A stretch of DNA of 64,000 nt from Acidocella facilis ATCC 35904 (GTDB lineage: Bacteria; Pseudomonadota; Alphaproteobacteria; Acetobacterales; Acetobacteraceae), in contig NZ_JHYG01000001.1 in assembly GCF_000687875.1 (NCBI RefSeq), positions 1-64,000 of the forward strand. The letters are read 5' to 3'. The translations under genes and the position numbers were made by a program. Under the pieces are notes generated by a model. The model had not been told where the DNA came from. It saw only the letters and a list, made by a program, of their open reading frames with translations, and searched no databases. This document shows, piece after piece, positions 46,664 to 55,248 of the stretch. Numbering within the stretch: position 1 is the first letter of the stretch; each line of letters starts with the position of its first letter.

Positions 46664-47983
46664 GGCAGTGTCCTGAATTTCGTGTGTGAGTGGCATAGTG
46701 GGTAGAAAGGAAGACCCATATGGCACGACGGAGAGCGCCGGCGATCCCGGACGATTTGTTGGACCAGCTGCTGGCTGGGGGTGACGCGGCGGCAGCGCTG
46801 AATTCCGGGGATCTGGTGAACGCGCTGAAGAAGGCTCTGGCGGAGCGGGCCCTGAGCGCGGAGATGGATTACCATCTGAGTGACGAAACGGAGGCGGAGA
46901 ACAGCCGCAACGGCTATGGCCGCAAGTCGGTGTCGACCGGCACGGGGAAGATCGAGATTGCGATCCCGCGAGACCGTGCGGGCAGCTTTGATCCGCAGCT
47001 GATCGCCAAATACCAGCGCCGGTTTCCAGGCTTCGATGACAAGATCATCTCGATGTATGCGCGGGGGATGAGCACCCGTGAGGTCGCGGAACATTTGCGC
47101 GAGATCTACGGCATGGATGCCTCGGCGGAGCTGATCAGCACGATCACCGATGCGGTGCTGGACGAGGTGACAGCCTGGCAGCAGCGTCCGCTGGACCCGG
47201 TCTATCCGCTGGTATTCTTCGATGCCATCCGGGTGAAGATCCGCGACGAGGGCGTGGTCCGCAACAAGGCGATCCATATCGCGCTGGGGGTTATGGCCGA
47301 CGGGACGAAGGTCGTACTCGGGATGTGGATCGAGCAGAACGAAGGCGCCAAATTCTGGCTGCGCGTGATGAACGAGCTGAAGAACCGCGGCGTCGAGGAC
47401 ATCCTGCTGGCGGTGGTCGATGGCCTCAAGGGGTTCCCGGAGGCGATCACGGCCGTCTTTCCCGAGACGATCGTGCAGACCTGCATCGTCCATCTGCTCC
47501 GGAATTCGATGGATTTCGTGTCCTACAAGGACCGCAAGGCGGTCGCGACTGCCCTCAAGGACATCTACCGGGCCGTTGATGCCAGGGCCGCCGAGGCCGC
47601 TCTCGCCGATTTCGAGGCCGGTCCATGGGGCCAGAAATACCCTGCCATCGGCCAGAGCTGGCGCCGGGTATGGCAGGCAATCATCCCGTTCTTTTCCTTC
47701 CCCGGCGAGGTCCGTCGGATCATTTATACAACGAACGCCATAGAGGCTTTGAATTCCAAGCTGCGCCGGGCGATCCGCGCGCGCGGCCATTTCCCCAGCG
47801 ATGAGGCCGCGGCCAAGCTGCTCTATCTGATCCTGAACCGATCCGAAAAAGAGTGGGTGATGCCGCCTCGAGAATGGGCTATGGCAAAGGCTCAGTTCGC
47901 CGTCATCTTCGGCGATCGCTTCGTAAGGGCCCTGGCGGCCTGATGTTCAACCGCCGCCCATACACAGAATTCCTGACACTGCC
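46664..47983 (+). mobile_element. IS256-family element (1320 bp) with 9-bp target duplication
   Basis: The ends are GGCAGTGTCCTGAATTTC (from 46664) and, read inwards from 47983, GGCAGTGTCAGGAATTCT. The 9-bp duplication CCGCCATCG is perfect at 46655-46663 and 47984-47992. A single transposase gene fills the element. It is the innermost and so the youngest layer of the nest. Confidence 0.92.
46720..47943 (+). CDS. IS256-family (mutator-type) transposase
   Basis: A 407-residue DDE transposase, full length. Family motifs are RNGYGRKSVSTGTGKIEIAI, the first aspartate in YPLVFFDAIRVK, the second in LLAVVDGLKGFPEAI followed by TCIVHLLRNS, and the catalytic glutamate in YTTNAIEALNSKLRRAI. The frame is intact with good spacing to both ends, so the element may still be active. 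Confidence 0.95.
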   Translation: MARRRAPAIPDDLLDQLLAGGDAAAALNSGDLVNALKKALAERALSAEMDYHLSDETEAENSRNGYGRKSVSTGTGKIEIAIPRDRAGSFDPQLIAKYQRRFPGFDDKIISMYARGMSTREVAEHLREIYGMDASAELISTITDAVLDEVTAWQQRPLDPVYPLVFFDAIRVKIRDEGVVRNKAIHIALGVMADGTKVVLGMWIEQNEGAKFWLRVMNELKNRGVEDILLAVVDGLKGFPEAITAVFPETIVQTCIVHLLRNSMDFVSYKDRKAVATALKDIYRAVDARAAEAALADFEAGPWGQKYPAIGQSWRRVWQAIIPFFSFPGEVRRIIYTTNAIEALNSKLRRAIRARGHFPSDEAAAKLLYLILNRSEKEWVMPPREWAMAKAQFAVIFGDRFVRALAA

Positions 47984-49330
47984 CCGCCATCGGCGGTGAT
48001 CGTTAAGGAGCGCGCTTCTGGATAGCGCTTTGTACCGGTCGTGTGCCACCAACTGCGGATTGTCTGCACGGCAAACTCCGCCGTATCATGGTCGATGCCG
48101 ACGCTGACCCAGCCGAAATTGGCGGCCAGATCATAGACCCCATATGGCACCGCCCGGCCAAGCTCCTTGATCAAGAAATCATGCACACGCACTTCTTCGG
48201 GTTCACCTTGCGGGCGCCATTCCCGGCCGGCATTCTTGAAGTCGCCGACAAGCTCTTTCTTCTTCGTATCCACCGAGATCACCGGTTGCTGTGCGGCCAG
48301 GGCACGGCTCACGCTGGCGTTGATGTAGGTGAACTGGGCATCACGATCCGGATGGCTGTCACCCTCGCGGGTCTTGCTGTTCGCCTGCAAGCTGAATTTC
48401 TGGCTTTTGAGCAATTCGCCCACGACAGTGTGGCTGATCTGGTGCCCCATGGCGCGCAATTCGGTGGCCAGGCGGCGCAGTCCTTTGCAAGTCCAGCGCA
48501 GCGGCGACATCGGATCGCCGCGCTCACTCGGACTGACCAGTGCCAGAAGATCCTTCAGCAGCGCCGGGTTCGTCGTGGTCAGGGCTTTGCGTCCGCCGCC
48601 AGGACGCCGATTGCGATCGGCGGGCACCTCCAATGCGCCAACCAGTTCTTCCAGTCCGCGGCCGATCGTGCTGGGCGCGATACCGGTCGCGCGAGCAACC
48701 GCCGCGATACCGCCGTAACCCGCAGATCGCGCCTCAGCAGCGGCAAACGAGCGACGACCTCGCTCATCAAGATGCGGCGCAACAGCAATAAAACGGTCAC
48801 GGATAGCACTGGTATCGATCATCCGGTCATACTACAAAACCACCTTGTCACCAGGGACCCCCCCCCAGCCTATCCGACTACAAAACCCGATTCAGCTATT
48901 TCCTGACAAGCCCTAACCTCATGACGCTGCCGCGTGGCCGCTCGAAGGGGAACGGCGTGCACGGGCATGTGGTCGATTACCGCCATGTGATCCATAGCCT
49001 GCGGCGCAAGCCGATGGCGCTGCTGAAGCTGGTCTATCGCGATCAGCTCTTCCCCCGCACAGCCTATGCCCGCACCTTCCACCGGCTGATCGAGGCGTTG
49101 CCGGAACGTGCCGCCTGCCAGATGATGGTTGAATTGCTCAGCCTGGCTCATGAACGGGCTTGCGAGGCCGAACTCGCCACGCTGCTCAGCGCAGACATCG
49201 CGGCCAACCGGTTACCCGACATGGCCAGTTTGAGAGAACGCTTCGCGCCAGATCCGGCGACGCTGCCGGAGGTCGTCGTCGAGCTCACGTCTTTAAGCTC
49301 CTATGACGCCCTGCTGGCGGGAGGTGTGGC

Positions 49331-50191
49331 ATGACCAAACCAACCCCAACCAAACAAAATCAGGCCATTGACGCTCAGCGCCTCTGCCTCATCCTCAACG
49401 AGCTGCGCCTGCCGGCCATCAAGCTGATATGGTCAGACTTCACTGAGCGCGCCGACAAGGAGGGCTGGCCCGCCGCAAGGTTGCTGGCCGCCCTGGCAGA
49501 GCATGAGATCGCCGAGCGCGACCGGCGCCGCATCGAACGGCACTTGAGCGAAGCCCGCCTGCCGCCCGGCAAGACCCTCGAAAGCTTCACCTTCGACGCC
49601 GTGCCAATGATCTCGCGCGCCCAGGTCACCGCGATGTGTTCGGGCGACGGCTGGCTGGAGCAAGGTGCTAATCTCATCCTGTTCGGCCCGCCAGGCGGCG
49701 GCAAGTCGCATCTGGCAGCGGCCATCGGCCTGGCCCTCATCGAAAATGGCTGGCGTGTGCTCTTCGCCCGGACATCCGACCTCGTGCAGCGGCTGCAGGT
49801 GGCACGGCGCGAATTAACCCTCGAATCCGCCATCGCCAAGCTCGACAAATATCACCTGCTCATCCTCGACGACCTCGCCTATGTGGCAAAGGATCAGGCC
49901 GAAACATCGGTCCTGTTCGAGTTGATCAGCGCCCGTTACGAGCGTCGTTCCACCCTCATCACCGCCAATCAGCCCTTCGGCGAATGGAACCGGGTCTTCC
50001 CGGATCCCGCCATGACCCTCGCGGCAGTGGACCGCCTGGTCCACCACGCCACCATCTTCGAAATGAACGTCGAAAGCTACCGCAGGCGCGCCGCAATCCA
50101 GCGACAATCACGCCCCGGAAGGCCGCCAACATACGCGACAATCAAATCCACCGACGAGTTGTCGCTCCACGACAATCAACCCGCAGAATAA
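49331..50191 (+). CDS. istB: IS21 helper ATPase IstB
   Basis: A 286-residue AAA+ ATPase of the DnaC/IstB family that assembles on DNA and delivers target sites to IstA. Walker A is GPPGGGKSHLA and Walker B is LLILDDLAY; STLITANQPFGEW is the family sensor region. The start overlaps the istA stop (ATGA). The last 30-odd residues run through the IS21 terminal repeats and are longer than usual. Confidence 0.93.
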   Translation: MTKPTPTKQNQAIDAQRLCLILNELRLPAIKLIWSDFTERADKEGWPAARLLAALAEHEIAERDRRRIERHLSEARLPPGKTLESFTFDAVPMISRAQVTAMCSGDGWLEQGANLILFGPPGGGKSHLAAAIGLALIENGWRVLFARTSDLVQRLQVARRELTLESAIAKLDKYHLLILDDLAYVAKDQAETSVLFELISARYERRSTLITANQPFGEWNRVFPDPAMTLAAVDRLVHHATIFEMNVESYRRRAAIQRQSRPGRPPTYATIKSTDELSLHDNQPAE

Positions 50192-50241
50192 CCATTGCCA
50201 GCGACAATCAGAACAGGCACAAACAACCCGCCGCGACAATC
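50102..50241 (+). repeat. Five CGACAATC repeats at the IS21 right end
   Basis: CGACAATC occurs at 50102, 50136, 50170, 50202 and 50234, at steps of 34, 34, 32 and 32 bp. Multiple subterminal repeats are typical transposase-binding sites of IS21 ends. The first three overlap the 3' end of istB. Confidence 0.75.
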
Positions 50242-50275
50242 TACTCTCATCTTGATTGACGCCCGCCTCTCATCC

Positions 50276-50649
50276 AGATCGTCGCGCTATAAACAGCGTG
50301 AAACCATCGACATGCTGATTGTGAGGGTTCAGCGGCATGGCGACTCCGAACGGTAACACTTCCTAGAAAACCACGAGAAGCCCGCTCAGCGGGCTTTTCT
50401 TTTGGCCGGACATCCTAAGAGGAGAAGGCCCCAAGGTCACCCCTGAGCCTCTCAATGACATTAGGTGGCTATGTTGTCCAACCCTTCCCATTTTGGTGCC
50501 TTTCAAACTGAGGCCGAAGGCCGATCCGCGAGCGATGGGCTGCGCCTTCAAGGCGCGGCGCTTCGCGCGCATTATGGATTTTCTATGGAAAATCATGGAT
50601 CGGTTTTCCAAATAGGCCGCAAAGCCAAGCTCTGCCTAGCTTTTTTGGA
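50276..50649. other. Backbone between IS21 and repC, with a small open tail
   Basis: Directly right of IS21 a plus-strand frame runs SSRSSRYKQRETIDMLIVRV, then QRHGDSER, and stops at 50357. It may be the 3' end of a gene destroyed by the IS insertion or an associated deletion, but I cannot name it. A terminator follows. The rest, up to the repC stop at 50650, shows nothing I can support. Confidence 0.35.
50378..50401 (+). terminator. Rho-independent terminator left of repC
   Basis: AAGCCCGC (50378-50385) pairs with GCGGGCTT (50389-50396) around TCA, followed by TTTCTTTT. It is oriented for plus-strand transcription, and would end transcripts coming from the istB side or from a lost backbone gene. 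Confidence 0.75.
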
Positions 50650-51540
50650 TTAGGCCGGGGAAAGATACCGTGGGGGTTGGGGAAAGATACCGTGGGCATC
50701 GGGGAGAGTTACCGTGGGGGGAGGCCGCCTAATTTCCCATTTCCCCTTGGCGTACTCATCCACTTTCCATCCCACGGCGACAAGCTCGGCCAGCGCCCTG
50801 CGGGCCGTCTGACGACGCTTCTTCATGGCCTCGGCGCTGGCATCATCCGGCCAGACGTAACTACAAAGCGTGTCCAGTTCCACACGCCGTGCTTTGCCGG
50901 GGTCGATCCAACCGCATAGGCGTTGATGAATTAGGCGGGCTGGGTCGGTCTGCAACGCCCGGACTTCGTTCATATTGATGCGGACATGCTGCCTACCACC
51001 CATGACGGCTTGGGCAATCAATGGGTTCAGAGCCACGTACAGTTTGCCGTCCTGCTCGTCGCTCGCATACTGAGATAGCAAATGAAAACCCTGACGCTTT
51101 TTGCCGTGCTGGACGATGATAGAAACCTTCCAGAGGCGTTCGATGCAATCGCGCACAGGCTTGGTGTCGTCGATGTTGGCATAGCCAATTTCACGGCTCA
51201 ACGCCCGATAGCTGCCTTTAACAACCATAGCATTCTGTTGGACAGCTTCCCACTTTGGCTCAAGGAGTAGCCGAAGCTGTTGCCCGTCGCCGGTCCGAGG
51301 CTCAGGGGATAAAACAAGGCCCGATGGGCCAGCCATTGCCACCAGACCTTGCAAAATACGCAAATCGTCCGCACCAAGTGGCTCTGGTCCGCTGAACTCA
51401 ATGCGCTTACCATCGCCGTAGTCATACACCACATCCAGCTTTCCGCGCTTGCGCTCACCCCGCTTAAGACTGCGGAACAATCCGGGCGCTAGACAATGAC
51501 CGGGGTCATGGCGTGCGTGGGTCAGTTCATGCGCACCCAC
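50650..51540 (-). CDS. repC: IncQ-type replication initiator RepC
   Basis: A 296-residue protein closely resembling RSF1010 RepC, the iteron-binding initiator: HCLAPGLFRSLKRGERKR, KLDVVYDYGDGKRIEFSG, DDLRILQGLVAMAG and AQAVMGGRQHVRI are all recognisable. The likely start is a GTG at 51540, inside the 3' end of repA, giving a 14-bp overlap. The last 20-odd codons consist of three 22-bp iterons. It acts with RepA at oriV. Confidence 0.9.
   Translation of the reverse strand: MGAHELTHARHDPGHCLAPGLFRSLKRGERKRGKLDVVYDYGDGKRIEFSGPEPLGADDLRILQGLVAMAGPSGLVLSPEPRTGDGQQLRLLLEPKWEAVQQNAMVVKGSYRALSREIGYANIDDTKPVRDCIERLWKVSIIVQHGKKRQGFHLLSQYASDEQDGKLYVALNPLIAQAVMGGRQHVRINMNEVRALQTDPARLIHQRLCGWIDPGKARRVELDTLCSYVWPDDASAEAMKKRRQTARRALAELVAVGWKVDEYAKGKWEIRRPPPTVTLPDAHGIFPQPPRYLSPA
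50657..50722. repeat. oriV: Three tandem 22-bp iterons, candidate oriV
   Basis: Units start at 50657, 50679 and 50701, each exactly 22 bp with no gap. Units 1 and 2 share GGGGAAAGATACCGTGGG; unit 3 differs at two positions in that core. They overlap the 3' end of repC. Iterons of 20-22 bp bound by RepC are the hallmark of IncQ origins, and the 22-bp period matches IncQ-2 plasmids as I recall them. Confidence 0.8.
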
Positions 51541-52393
51541 GCCACGCCTTCCTGTTGCTCTCTTGTTCGGCCTCCACAAGTTCAACGGGCAACAGCACAC
51601 CGCCGGCTTGCCGCGAGTACCAGCGATCAAGCGGCGTAGCGTCATAGTTCTGCTTGGACACCCCGAACCGCACAAAATGGCCGCGGCGTTCATTGCCTAT
51701 AGGCCGTCGGTCATAGGAACGGTCGCTCCGCTCTTCGGCCTCTTTCTCGGTCATCTTTGCAACGAAACCGCACCAGCGGGCATTGTCGATCAGCGCGGAG
51801 GCGCCCCGCGCTGCCTGCTGCTGGTCGGTTTGGCCCTCGCGGGCGCTACCCTTACTGACGTGGTGCAGGTAAAGGACGGACGCCCCAGTGCTGGCAGCGA
51901 CGTACTCCAGCGTGGCGACAAGCCGCGCCATGTCGCCGTTGCTGTTCTCGTCCAAGCTGTGAATCCGGCTCAAGGTATCCAGCACGATCAGCCGGGCGTC
52001 GGCGCAGAACGCAATGATCCGGGCTAGGTGCTGGTCGTTCATCACGTCCAAGCGCTTGCCCATGATAGGCTCAAGGGTCAGGTTTTCCGCGACAGCCTCA
52101 CGTGCCTGCTGATTCAGGTGCTGGCCAATAGCGTGAACCCGGCAAACAAGCGCAGGCGGCGGGTCTTCTCCGGCCAGATATACTACGCGGCCAGAATGCG
52201 CAGGGGTGAGCCCCACAAGATCGCCACCGGCAACGCTGCACGCGATCGACATCGAGGCTTCCAATGCCCAAAAGCTCTTGCCCGTGGCTCCGGGAGCTAC
52301 AAGCGCCCCGACTGTTCCTGCGAGAAAGCCGGGCCATATGAAGTCCAGTACAGGCGGGTCGCTCTCGAACGCCTCCCGTAAGTCAATCGCCAT
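51527..52393 (-). CDS. repA: IncQ-type replicative helicase RepA
   Basis: A 288-residue hexameric DNA helicase of the RSF1010 RepA type. Walker A is LVAPGATGKS (Lys39) and Walker B is RLIVLDTLSRIH. VLYLHHVSKGSAREGQTDQQ and AARGASALIDNARW match the RecA-like core, and FVRFGVSKQNYDATPLDRWY the C-terminus. It unwinds oriV after RepC binding. It lies 3 bp after the AlpA-like gene and overlaps repC. Confidence 0.92.
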   Translation of the reverse strand: MAIDLREAFESDPPVLDFIWPGFLAGTVGALVAPGATGKSFWALEASMSIACSVAGGDLVGLTPAHSGRVVYLAGEDPPPALVCRVHAIGQHLNQQAREAVAENLTLEPIMGKRLDVMNDQHLARIIAFCADARLIVLDTLSRIHSLDENSNGDMARLVATLEYVAASTGASVLYLHHVSKGSAREGQTDQQQAARGASALIDNARWCGFVAKMTEKEAEERSDRSYDRRPIGNERRGHFVRFGVSKQNYDATPLDRWYSRQAGGVLLPVELVEAEQESNRKAWRGCA

Positions 52394-52396
52394 GGT

Positions 52397-52621
52397 TCAC
52401 GCCCTTGAGCCGGGGCAAAAGGCTTGAATGTTCGACGCCTTGCGGGCTTCAATCCAGTCCTCAACCTCGGCCAAATCCCACGCTACATTTCGGCTGGTGA
52501 GCACAATCCGGCGAGGAAATTCCCCTCGTTGTTCCATGTTAAAAATCGTGCGCTCAGCCAACGGGATCATCGCATGAAGCTGGCGGCGATTGATGAGAGT
52601 TCTGTTCGTCGGTACGTGCAT
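52397..52621 (-). CDS. AlpA-family DNA-binding regulator
   Basis: A 74-residue winged-helix protein of the AlpA/MerR-like excisionase fold. The core is LINRRQLHAMIPLAERTIFN, then MEQRGEFPRRI, and VAWDLAEVEDWIEARK. Such proteins activate integrase genes, act as excisionases, or repress plasmid replication. It sits directly upstream of repA-repC, the position a small rep repressor takes in IncQ plasmids, and 1.1 kb from the integrase. The start is the ATG at 52621; upstream in-frame codons are possible. Confidence 0.85.
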   Translation of the reverse strand: MHVPTNRTLINRRQLHAMIPLAERTIFNMEQRGEFPRRIVLTSRNVAWDLAEVEDWIEARKASNIQAFCPGSRA

Positions 52622-52704
52622 ACTTTGGCCTCCTTCAGCATTTGCGAACTTATGCTTGATGGTGCCCTTCGATGCCGATTGCATCGACCGATTGATTGGC
52701 TAAA

Positions 52705-53718
52705 ATGGTTGACATGAAGAATTTTCCCGTCATCCGAATCTGGGAGGGGTGTGATCCAACTGTCGCGGAAGCCATCAGGCAGTTTCAGGATCGCTGGCGA
52801 CCGTACTCCGGAGCCTCGCGGGGCAAACGCATCGACCGTCTGATACAGGAACTCATTGATCCTGCTGTTGCCAGATACGCAGCATCGCTTCCGCAACAGT
52901 ATTTGAGCTACATGCCCGGCGCTGGCGGCGTCGTGACCCTCAGTGACATCGTTCGCTTAGTAGGACTTAATTCGATGGCTCGCCTGCAACGCCAGTTGCT
53001 GCGAGCGTTCGTCTCGACACAGGCCGAAGAAACCGCCAGAGATCAACGATTTGTTGCGACACTCGAAACATTGCTGGACTTGATTCGTGCTTGTGCCCGC
53101 AAGCCGCCCTTGAAGGCCAAAGTACGCGACACCCGCTTGAACGGCAGGCGCGCTCAAGAATTCTGCCGCCTTTGTGGTGCACCCGCTGAACTGACTGCTT
53201 TTGCAGTTGGGAACGACAACACCAAGCGAGATGATCCGGGCGATGTGCTGCGCCTAAGCAGTGTGTACTGCACTGACCATCGCCCCCAATTGCCGAACGG
53301 CGACTGGAATCCTGCTTATCGAAAGGCAAAGCGGTCACTCGCGCAATTCGACATGGAGTTAGCTAGACTCACCAAACAATCGGGGAACTGGAAAAAAGTC
53401 GAAGCGCAGTCGGGCGATCCACTAGTTGATAGCTACATCTACCACTTTATCCGCAAACATCATCTCCGACCCGGAGATGAGGCAGAGCTTCGCGACCATG
53501 CGCGAAGGATGGCAGACGGAAAGCTGTCGGATCGCAAAAAGCAAATGGTCATGCTGGAACGATATGGCGTTAGCCAATCGGACGCCGCACGAAGGCTGGG
53601 CGTCGAGCGCCAAGCCGTATCCAAGGCTCTGGCCGCGCTCCCATCCGAATTCCGACAACTGCCCAACCTCCTAGGTTTCCCTGCCTATTTTTTGGTGTCA
53701 ACCAAAGAGGCCAATTAG
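52705..53718 (+). CDS. Unknown protein with CxxC/CxxH zinc-like pairs and C-terminal HTH
   Basis: A protein of about 337 residues that I do not recognise. Visible parts are a helical N-terminal half, a possible metal site made of FCRLCGAP (Cys154, Cys157) and YCTDHRP (Cys189, His192), and a C-terminal helix-turn-helix, MLERYGVSQSDAARRLGVER, followed by QAVSKALAAL. Near the start, PVIRIWEGCD and FQDRWRPYSGASRGKR are conserved-looking. It is divergent from alpA-repA-repC and convergent with the integrase, ending 5 bp from the integrase stop. A role as DNA-binding regulator of the element is inferred. Start codons at 52696, 52705 and 52714 are all possible. Confidence 0.7.
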   Translation: MVDMKNFPVIRIWEGCDPTVAEAIRQFQDRWRPYSGASRGKRIDRLIQELIDPAVARYAASLPQQYLSYMPGAGGVVTLSDIVRLVGLNSMARLQRQLLRAFVSTQAEETARDQRFVATLETLLDLIRACARKPPLKAKVRDTRLNGRRAQEFCRLCGAPAELTAFAVGNDNTKRDDPGDVLRLSSVYCTDHRPQLPNGDWNPAYRKAKRSLAQFDMELARLTKQSGNWKKVEAQSGDPLVDSYIYHFIRKHHLRPGDEAELRDHARRMADGKLSDRKKQMVMLERYGVSQSDAARRLGVERQAVSKALAALPSEFRQLPNLLGFPAYFLVSTKEAN

Positions 53719-53723
53719 ATCGA

Positions 53724-54929
53724 TCACGCCCCTGTCCGTGGCCGCTTTGTCCACTCGTCGATCATGTCCGCCCAGTCTTGAAGCATTGCGGTGCGTTGCT
53801 CGCGGTACTCGGCCTTGTTGTAGACAGCCCTTACGCCCCGCTGCTCATGTGCAAGGCACTTCTCGATCCAGTCGGTGTTGTAGCCTGCTTCGTGCAGCAA
53901 TGTGCTGGCCGTTCGGCGCAGGTCATGAGGCCCGAATTTAGCGAGGGGTTTCCCCTCTTTCTGAGCTAGCCGGTACGTCAGTGTCAGCACTTGATTGAGC
54001 GTTGCGCTGCTCATCGGTAGGTCCGAGTCGTACCGAGACGGCAGCACATACTCCGAACCGCCCGCGAAGGTTTTCAGGGCAATGAAAATATCCAGCGCCT
54101 GCCTCGACAGGAACACCAGATGCGGGTTGCGGCGCTTCATTCGTTCCTTTGGAATGGTCCAAAGGGCATCGCTGAAGTTGATCTCTCCCCACGTCGCATT
54201 GGTCAATTCGCTCTTGCGGACCATTGTGAGCAGCAACAACTTGGCCGCTGCCCGGATAGATGGTGTTGTGCCGATGCGTTCCATGTACTGGTACATCAGC
54301 CCGATTTCGTCGGGCGTCAGCGCCCGGTCGCGCGGCTCGAATTTGGCAATGGTTGTCGGGCGCACCAGTTCCGCCGGGTTCTCGACCTTCTGGCCGCGCT
54401 CGATGGCCCATCGATAGACCTGTAGTACCACCTCGCGAGCGTGCACGGCCGTTGCGGGGGCACCCCGCTCCACAATGGCATCGGTCAGCGCACGTAAGTC
54501 CTCGTGAGTAATTTCGACCAGCTTTTGGTTGCCGAATTTCGGCTTCAGCTCGCGCTCGAACACTAAGCGGCGCATGTCGCGGGTTGAGTCGGCCATCTGG
54601 TAGCCGCGCAGCCATTTTTCCGCCCAAGCGCCGAACGTCTCCGCATCCTTGATGCGGACCTTGTCCCGCGCCTTTTCCTTCGCTGGCGACTTCCCGGCGG
54701 CGATCATCTTCTTGGCTTCGTTTAGCCGTTCGCGGGCTTCCGCGAGGGTGATTCCGCCAACGCCGTAGCGGCCAAAGGTGACGGTCTCTTGCCTGCCGTG
54801 GATCGCGTAGTTGTAGCGGAATGAGATCGACCCGGCAGGCGTGACGGCCACATAGAGGCCGTCACGGTCATTCACCTTGTAGAGCTTATCCTGCGGCTTG
54901 AGATTGCGCAGCTTGGTATCGGTCAGCAC
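53724..54929 (-). CDS. int: Tyrosine integrase (P4 type, DUF4102 N-terminus)
   Basis: A 401-residue site-specific recombinase. The N-terminal arm-binding domain begins MLTDTKLRNLKPQDKLYKV and includes YAIHGRQETVTFGRYG. The catalytic set is Arg in LTMVRKSELTNATW, His-x-x-Arg in GPHDLRRTAST, and Tyr in QRGVRAVYNKAEY. It lies about 300 bp from the guaA att site, transcribed away from it, the standard layout for islands that target gene 3' ends. It should catalyse integration and, with a directionality factor such as the AlpA-like protein, excision. Confidence 0.95.
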   Translation of the reverse strand: MLTDTKLRNLKPQDKLYKVNDRDGLYVAVTPAGSISFRYNYAIHGRQETVTFGRYGVGGITLAEARERLNEAKKMIAAGKSPAKEKARDKVRIKDAETFGAWAEKWLRGYQMADSTRDMRRLVFERELKPKFGNQKLVEITHEDLRALTDAIVERGAPATAVHAREVVLQVYRWAIERGQKVENPAELVRPTTIAKFEPRDRALTPDEIGLMYQYMERIGTTPSIRAAAKLLLLTMVRKSELTNATWGEINFSDALWTIPKERMKRRNPHLVFLSRQALDIFIALKTFAGGSEYVLPSRYDSDLPMSSATLNQVLTLTYRLAQKEGKPLAKFGPHDLRRTASTLLHEAGYNTDWIEKCLAHEQRGVRAVYNKAEYREQRTAMLQDWADMIDEWTKRPRTGA

Positions 54930-54954
54930 GGCTTGCCTCCTTATTTGCCCCCAA

Positions 54955-55097
54955 ATACCATGATTTCACTACCCGCTATTTGATCAAAAAAACTCAACAA
55001 AATCATAAATTTAAGCGATTTCGATACCATGAGCGCCCGTCTAGGCCCTCATGGTATTAATGTCATTCCATGGCATTCAAAGCCATTGATACCATCG
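54955..55097. promoter_or_regulatory. Repeated ATACCATGA sites between int and att, probable arm sites
   Basis: ATACCATGA occurs at 54955-54963 and 55024-55032, and inverted at 55049-55057; a near copy (ATACCATCG) is at 55089-55097. The second and third form a perfect 10-bp inverted repeat (55024-55033 with 55048-55057). The region is AT-rich. Position between the integrase and the att core fits integrase arm-type binding sites or an int promoter operator. Confidence 0.6.
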
Positions 55098-55164
55098 ATT
55101 ATGCCATAAAAAAACAGTGCTTGACGCTGCCAACGGGTGCCAGACGATGCGAGGTATAGATACG

Positions 55165-55188
55165 AAAAAACCCCTTTTTACAGGGGCT
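55165..55188 (-). terminator. Island-borne terminator downstream of guaA
   Basis: On the minus strand CCCC (55183-55186) pairs with GGGG (55171-55174) across an 8-base loop and is followed by six T. It is 49 bp past the guaA stop and lies inside the island. It could replace the original guaA terminator now left at 31812-31845. The stem is short. Confidence 0.55.
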
Positions 55189-55235
55189 TATCGTTAACTT
55201 TGTGCCGGTTGGTGCCAGCCTATGCCTGACGCGGG

Positions 55236-55248
55236 ATCATTCCCACTC
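55236..55248 (+). repeat. Right attachment repeat at the guaA 3' end
   Basis: ATCATTCCCACTC is identical to 31858-31870. It covers the last three sense codons and the stop of guaA, so integration left the GuaA protein unchanged. The flanking bases on the guaA side are chromosomal. Confidence 0.85.

Noticed and set aside
47947..48822. Reading the ISAzo13 N-terminal piece as a complete 291-residue transposase
   Set aside because: Its last codons run into IS256 terminal DNA and the catalytic glutamate is in the other piece at 46267-46663, so it is a split gene.
48841..48900. Run of C at 48862-48867 suspected as a sequencing or frameshift problem
   Set aside because: It lies upstream of the ISAzo13 transposase start, between the gene and the inverted repeat, so no reading frame is affected.
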